Shown here one piece after another: positions 58,163-64,000 of a stretch of DNA of 64,000 nucleotides. The notes beneath the pieces were generated by a model. It saw nothing but the letters and a program-made list of their open reading frames with translations, made no database searches and was not told the DNA's origin. Location: the NCBI GenBank assembly GCA_030512295.1, contig JAULSR010000002.1:1364001-1428000 (forward strand). Direction: 5' to 3'. Source of the DNA: Bombardia bombarda. Lineage: Eukaryota; Ascomycota; Sordariomycetes; Sordariales; Lasiosphaeriaceae. The translations under genes were made by a program, and so were the position numbers. Position 1 is the first letter of the stretch, and each line of letters begins with the position of its first letter.

Positions 58163-61100
58163 ATGGATCCCTCCATTCTGGACTCGGGCATCGTCGACCT
58201 GCTCGAGGCCGACCCGCGCCCGTCCTTCATCGTCACCCTGTCGCCACACCCCTCCATCGTCTACACGAATCCCGCCCTCGGTTGCCACGCCGCCCTGCTC
58301 AACGTCCTGACCGCGCGGCCAGAGGACACGGGCGACCTGTGGAAATGGATCACTCATGTCTCGCCCGACCTCACCGGCCCCTCGTCTTTCCACTTTCTCA
58401 ACATACTCTGGACCCGCGCAATCGTCGAGGAGATGGTGGTTGTGGGCGCCAACGAGCAGAAGCCCGAGTCTGAGCCCCCGCGAAAGGTGCGGCTCGATGT
58501 TGCCGGCCCCTCGCGGCAGCAGCAGCAGCAGCAACTTCACGACGCCTACGACAGCAACAACAGCAACCACAATAGTAACAATATTGGCGACTCTGTACTG
58601 CTGCCAAGACGCATCATACCCGTCGGCGAGAAGAGCATCGGCCAGAACATCGACGACAATATCAGCAGCATGAACGCCTCGGCACCTAGCCTGCCATCAC
58701 CCTCCATATCCGATTCGCCCCCTCCCGACCCCATGGCCCTCGATCTGCAGCCCAAGACCACGCCGCCGAGTCTCGAGGGGAGGGGAATCAAACGGCTGAG
58801 CCAGAGGTGATTCAGTCTTTGAAGGGGTCGACTACAGACCCGGGCTGGATACTACCCACTATTGTGCCAGGTATGCTACGCAGACACCATCACTCTTACC
58901 CTTCTCTATATATCTTCCCCTCTTGTGTTTTAGCTAACAGTGCAACCACAACACAGAACAACGTCCATTCCTAGAAGTAATACACAGCGTAGACTGGGCC
59001 GCAACCCCCTTCGGCCCCATGAAGAACTGGCCCGCAAGACTAGAGCGGGCCTTCAACCAGATCCTCGCAGACAGCCGCCCCATCGCCATCTACTGGGGCT
59101 CGACCTACTCGATCATATACAACGAAGCCTTCAGCAAGCTCTGCGGCTCGAAACACCCCGCCCTCCTGGGCATGACGGTCGAGGACGCCTGGCGCGAGGC
59201 GGGCGTGCAGCTAAAAGACGCGATGCGCAGCATCGCCCGCAAGGAGCGCGGTGTCGTCGAGGACGAGTGGCGCTACTTCGTCGAGCGCGAGGCTGAGGTG
59301 CCCGGCGGCCCCAACTGGCTCGAGGAGACGTACCTCAAGTGGTCCATCATCCCCATCGTCGAGGACAACGACTGCATCGGCTTCATGCACCCCGTCCTCG
59401 ACACGACGAGCATGCGCCTGTGGGAGCGCCGCATGAAGATGCTCATCGAACTCGGCGAGGTCCTAGTTACCGCCCGCGACGTCAAGAGCTACTGGGCGAA
59501 GACGCTCGAAAAACTCGCGGCCTTCAAGCCGCGCTACGACATCCCTATGGCGATTCTGTATAGTGTCGAGGAGGACCCCGACGTGATAGCGACAAACCCC
59601 CCGCCGAGCGGCCCCACCAAGATGTGTCGGCTAGCGGGCGCGCTGGGCGTGCCGGACGGGCATCCGATGGCGCCCGAGACGCTCAACCTACGCAACGGGA
59701 ACGAGGCGTTGACGCCGATATTCAGAGAGGCGCTAACGGCGCATCATCCGATACTTATCAGGCCGCAGGACGGGACTCTGCCGGAGGCGCTCCTCCAGGG
59801 CTTGCAGTGGAGGGGCTTCGAGGGCGAGCCGTGTCGCGCGGCCGTGATTTGTCCGATACGGCCGACCAAGGAGGAGAACGCTATGGGCTTGCTCCTGCTG
59901 GGTCTCAACCCGAGACGGCCCTACGACAATGACTATCGGCAGTACATCTCGCTGCTCAACCAGAAGCTGACCACGTCCCTGGCGTCGATCGTGCTGCTCG
60001 AGGAGGAGGCGCGCAGGGGGCGCAACGCAGCAGAGCAGGCAGCCTACGACCAGGCCATACTCAAGGAGAAGCTAGCGGCGCAGACGAAAGAGGCGAACGA
60101 GTCGATGCAAATGTTTGAGGCTATTGCCGAGTTTGTGCCGGTGGGCATGTGTTTCGGCGACCCGCAGGGCAACATCACGTTTGCGAACGACGCCTGGTAC
60201 AAGATCACGGGCTATCCGGAGACGGGGCCGATGCGGAAGCAGGGGTTCCTGGACTACGTCAAGGAGGAGGAGGACCGGCAGATGATTGCGGCCGCGTACG
60301 AGAGGCTCAAGACGGAACGCAACGTGGAGTTTGTGTTTAGGGTAGAGAGGCAGAGCAACATAGACAATAACAAGGCAGCACCGCCGCTGACGCGCAACTC
60401 GCCGAGCTTTGAGAAGTCGGGGCTCGACCTCGCGCCGATAGACAAGACGAGAGAGCGCCATGTCTTGGCGACTGCTAAGGCGGAGCGCGCGCCGGACGGC
60501 ACCATTATTCGGATCCTGACGTGTCTTGCCGATGTCACGGCGCACAAACAGGCGGCCGAGGAGGCTGTGCAGCGCGCGCAGCAGGCTGAGAACCTGAAGC
60601 GCATGGCCGAATTCGCGACGGTCGGCATGTACGACATGGATCTACACGGGCGGCTCCTCGGGGCCAACAATGTGTTCTTTGAAATGTGCGGGCTCGACAA
60701 GGTCGACCCAACCGATGTGGTGGTGAAGCCGTGGGAGACGTGCGTGGGCCCCGAGGAGCAAGACATACTCAGAAAGAATCTGGACAAGGTTGTGATGGAG
60801 GGCACGATGCAAAACTTCGAGATCAGGCTCAAGACTATGTGGACGGCCGAGGACGGCGGCGACCACCAGGTGGTGGCACCGCGCTGGGTGCAGGCGACGC
60901 TGATGCCTGTGCTGTCGTCCGAGGGCGTCATACAGAGCTTTACTGGCTGCCTGAGCGACGTGTCTCTACAAAAGTGGCAGCTCGAGCGGGAGAAGCAGCG
61001 TAAGGAGGAGGCGATCGAGTCCAAGCGGCAGCAGGAGAACTTTATTGACATGACGTCTCACGAGATGCGGAACCCCCTGAGCGCGATCATTCACTGCGCG

Positions 61101-62756
61101 GATGCCATCATGGCCACGCTCGCGCGGGTGCAGCAGCTGGTTGAGCTTATTACGGTCAGTGGCGGCGGCGGTGATCCAAGTCTTTCTCTGGTGAGTGGGA
61201 CCGCCACTGACACAACCACTCTTGTAAATGGCCAGAGTGGTGGTGCTGCTGGTGGAGGTGGTGTTGGAGATTCGCAGTCCGAAGTTCGTCTTCTCGTCGA
61301 AAGTAGCATTGACAGCGCCGAGACCATCGTCGGGTGTGCACAGCACCAGAAGCGCATCGTGGACGACATCCTGACCATGTCCAAGCTCGACTCAAACCTA
61401 CTGGCCATCACGCCCATCACGGTCAACCCGATCCTGATAGTCAAAGAGGCGCTCAAGATGTTTGAGGTCGAGGCCCGCCGGGTCGACATCAACCTCAGCA
61501 TGGTGGTTGACCAGTCGTACCGCGACCTAGGCATCAAGTACCTCGACTTTGACCCCTCGCGCCTGAAGCAGGTCCTGATCAACCTCCTGACCAACGCGCT
61601 CAAGTTCACAAAGACGGGGCCGACGCGCAACGTCTCGGTAGCCATCAACGCGAGCCTCGACCGCCCCTCGGAGGCGACGAGCTCGGTGCAGTTCATACCT
61701 CGTTCCGAGGGAAGCTACGAAGAGTGTGGCAGCGACCACCACTCACCGGCGGCCCCGCGCAGTGGTGGTGGTAGTGACGGTGGGAAACCGGTGTATCTCA
61801 TGTTTGAGGTCAAGGATACGGGGCAGGGGCTGACGGAGGAGGAGAAGAACAGTTTGTTCCAGCGGTTTGTGCAGGCGTCGAGCCGGACGCACATCAAGTA
61901 CGGCGGTTCGGGACTAGGGCTGTTTATCAGCCGGCGGCTGACAGAACTGCAGAACGGCGCTATCGGCGTCGCCAGCCAGCCGGGCGTCGGGAGCACATTT
62001 GCGTTTTACATCAAGACGCACATGCCGAGCAGCGCGGCCATGCACGACGCCGAGGCGACGGCTAATTTGATAACGACGACGAGGCTGGCGGCGGCGGCAG
62101 CGGTGGGATCGCTGCCTTCGTTGTCGGGCATTGATGCCATGCCGGGGATTGTTAACAGTCAGGGTATGCGGCTGTCGAGCATTGATAGTAATACTAGCGC
62201 GAGGGTGCCGCCGTCGCTGTCGAGTTTGATGATACCGAGCCCAAATCATGGTCGCGAAACGCTCTCACCGTCGCCGTCGCCGTCGCCGCAGATCAGCGGG
62301 ATCATGGTGGTGGAGGACAACCTGATCAATCAGCAGATCACTTGCCGCGGGCTCGAGGATTTGGGGTTTACCGTCGAGCCGGCGAACCACGGGGTCGAGT
62401 GTCTGGAGAAGTTGTGGCGGACGGATCGGTACCTGCAGAGTGTTACTGAACCAGGTCAAGACAAGGACAAGGACAAGGACAAGCCCCTGTTCCCGCTTTC
62501 GGTCATCTTGATGGACATTGAGATGCCGATCCAGGACGGGCTGACGTGCACGCGCAACATCCGGGAGCTGGAGAGGCAGGGCAAGATTGTGGGAGGACGG
62601 ATTCCCATCATTGCGGTTAGTGCGAATGCGCGCATGGAGCAGATTATGGAGGCCAAGGAGGCTGGGTGCGATGATGTGCTGGTTAAGCCGTATCGGATGC
62701 CGGAGCTGTTGGAGAAGATGAGGATCGCGATAGGGAGCGTGAAGGCGGGGGTATAG
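58163..62756 (+). CDS. PAS-domain hybrid histidine kinase with receiver domain, frame broken by one base in exon 1
   Basis: Exon 1 (58,163-58,870) and exon 2 (58,957-62,756; acceptor ACACAG) sum to 4,508 nt, one short of 1,502 codons plus stop. The N-terminal frame (LLEADPRPSFIVTLSP, a PAS-like start, then a Gln/Asn-rich linker) runs into TGA at 58,808. The sequence leading into exon 2 (PEVIQSLKGS, then EQRPFLEVIHSVDWAATPFGPM) is in the frame offset by one. The change must occur between a TAG of that frame at about 58,688 and 58,808, most simply in GAGGGGAGGGG (58,777-58,787). Further domains are PAS ~623 (FVPVGMCFGDPQGNITFANDA), PAS ~784, the HisKA H-box at ~938 (TSHEMRNPLSAI), HATPase N-box (LINLLTNALKFTK), G1 (DTGQGL) and G2 (YGGSGLGLFISRRL). 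A receiver domain follows: VVEDNLINQQI, phospho-acceptor Asp in ILMDIEMPIQDG ~1423, and Lys in VLVKPYRMPELL. There is no membrane segment, so it is probably a cytosolic sensor feeding a phosphorelay. Fungal subclass not assigned. Confidence 0.92.
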
Positions 62757-64000
62757 TGTGGGAGGTGGTGGGTAAGGTATGGGTTATGGGTGAATGCGTT
62801 TGCTCTCTGTGTTGTCGGATTGGGGTGTTATAAAACGCAAATAGTACAGTACATGATATGCATAGCTTGATGACTTTATTATAGATAGGATGTTGATAGA
62901 AGAAAGTGGAGAGGGAGGGAGGGAAAGAAGGAAAGGGATTTTTTTTTGGAGGAGAGTGGGGAGGAAGGACATAAGTGTTTGTGTGGGTTTGGGTTTTTAT
63001 AAGCCAGAGACGATCCCTGTGGCTTCTCTTTTCATTGTTTTTGTTCTTTTTTTTTTCTTTTTTTGCTCTTTTTTGGTTTTCAAGCACAGTGGTTGCATGG
63101 TTTTGGTGGAGCGCATCTTGGCGTTGCATTTGTGCATGTGTGCGTGTTGCGTGTGTCGGGGGGGTCGTTGTCGTTTGTCTGGGCATTGCATTCATTGCTT
63201 GTTGGTTTTTGTTCTGGGCGGCGTTTGCATTTTTTTTCCTAGACGAGAGTCATCTACTTTCTAGATTTAAAACAAACTAAAGAAAGACGGGAAAGGGTAG
63301 GTAGCAGTACAGTACAGTACAGTACGGTACAGTACGGTACGTCAGTATGAGAAATATATAAAATGTGTTAATGTGATCTTTTTTCTTCATCGCGGTCAGT
63401 TGGTCAAGCAACGCATTATGTTATGATTGTTTTATTATAGTGGAATGCTTCAGGTTTGTTCAGAGGTTCTGGCCCGGTCTGTTCTACACGGAGATAATTG
63501 TCCGGAACAGCTGTGAGAATCGCGTGTTGAATCCAAATGCAGAAGGACGCCCTTGAAAGAAATCGAACGATGTGTAAACCTTTTCCCCTTGTTCTTCTTC
63601 AAGCTTTTTTTGGGTTGCATTAAGGCCTGAGGGGCCCGCCCAGACGCATATATCCATGCACACATGGTGTGATCGATACTGTTGCTATCAGTCAGCCCAG
63701 TTGGGCTGGAATTCTTATCGGCGCTCGACTGGGAGTCCTCGGGCTCTTCCAACCATTAAGCCCTATCTCCAGACAAACTGTTTTCAGCCGTCGTCTCCGT
63801 GTTCAGTTGATATGTCTGGAGCGCCGCTGCGGGTTTATGAGTTTATTCCCGTCAAAAGGTGAAAAGGCGCTCCATGTCAAGCCCGACCGGCCGGTGGCTC
63901 TCTCTCTCTCTCTCTCTATTTTTTTAGGTTTTAGGTTTCCTTGGTTGAGGTTGGTCGACACAATCACCGGCCAATGCGTGGGTGGTAGCAAACCCCCAAG
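62757..64000. other. 3' flank of the kinase gene, no further gene recognised
   Basis: About 1.24 kb. It contains T-rich runs (62,940-63,065), a short GTACA repeat near 63,307-63,342 and a (CT)n run near 63,897-63,917. The short open frames here look like low-complexity artefacts. Confidence 0.5.
63307..63342. repeat. GTACA pentanucleotide repeat
   Basis: GTACA and GTACG units alternate about seven times. The repeat is partly self-complementary. It is located downstream of the histidine kinase gene. Confidence 0.75.

Overview
The window is nuclear DNA from a filamentous ascomycete (Pezizomycotina, most likely a Sordariomycete). The evidence is short GT-AG introns of about 50-130 nt with CTRAY-like branch points, GC-rich third codon positions, pyrimidine-rich promoters, frequent palindromic GGTACCTAGG-type intergenic words, and a typically fungal gene set: a MedA-type developmental regulator, a LaeA-like methyltransferase, a PAS hybrid histidine kinase, an OPT transporter and a yapsin-like protease. 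I saw no tRNA, rRNA, CRISPR or bacterial-type feature.

Layout. 1-13,676 has no gene I can support; it holds a 270-bp inverted-repeat element (4,141-4,410) and a long region that looks like promoter and leader of the next gene. 13,677-16,841 (+) encodes a MedA/Ren1/Acon-3-like regulator. 18,976-21,858 (+) encodes a 939-aa protein whose N-terminal half resembles a caspase-type fold that has lost its catalytic residues. 22,459-24,029 (-) is a decayed methyltransferase-like pseudogene. 24,710-26,341 (-) is the 26S proteasome lid subunit Rpn5, and 27,665-29,661 (+) is a LaeA-like methyltransferase with a 6-nt microexon. 32,192-34,116 (+) is an O-methyltransferase. A 481-bp inverted-repeat element lies at 34,455-34,935. 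38,087-40,224 (+) is an MFS exporter and 44,006-46,674 (+) an OPT oligopeptide transporter. 47,372-47,931 (-) is molybdopterin synthase large subunit, 48,692-51,638 (+) an RBM5/RBM10-like splicing factor, 52,134-53,778 (-) a secreted or GPI-anchored aspartic protease, 54,850-55,791 (+) SAICAR synthetase, and 58,163-62,756 (+) a PAS-rich hybrid histidine kinase.

How they fit together. Housekeeping genes (rpn5, ade1, cnxH, the RBM5-like gene) are interspersed with regulatory and accessory genes. The LaeA-like methyltransferase, O-methyltransferase, MFS and OPT genes share the 27-47 kb stretch, but no polyketide or peptide synthase is present, so a secondary-metabolite cluster is not established.

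Three otherwise well-preserved genes (MFS exporter, aspartic protease, histidine kinase) each lack a continuous frame by exactly one base. In each, the break lies in or near a G- or C-run and no GT-AG intron can explain it. This points to homopolymer indels in the assembly or, less likely, several parallel gene inactivations. The methyltransferase pseudogene is different, because it also carries a 28-bp tandem duplication and an in-frame stop.
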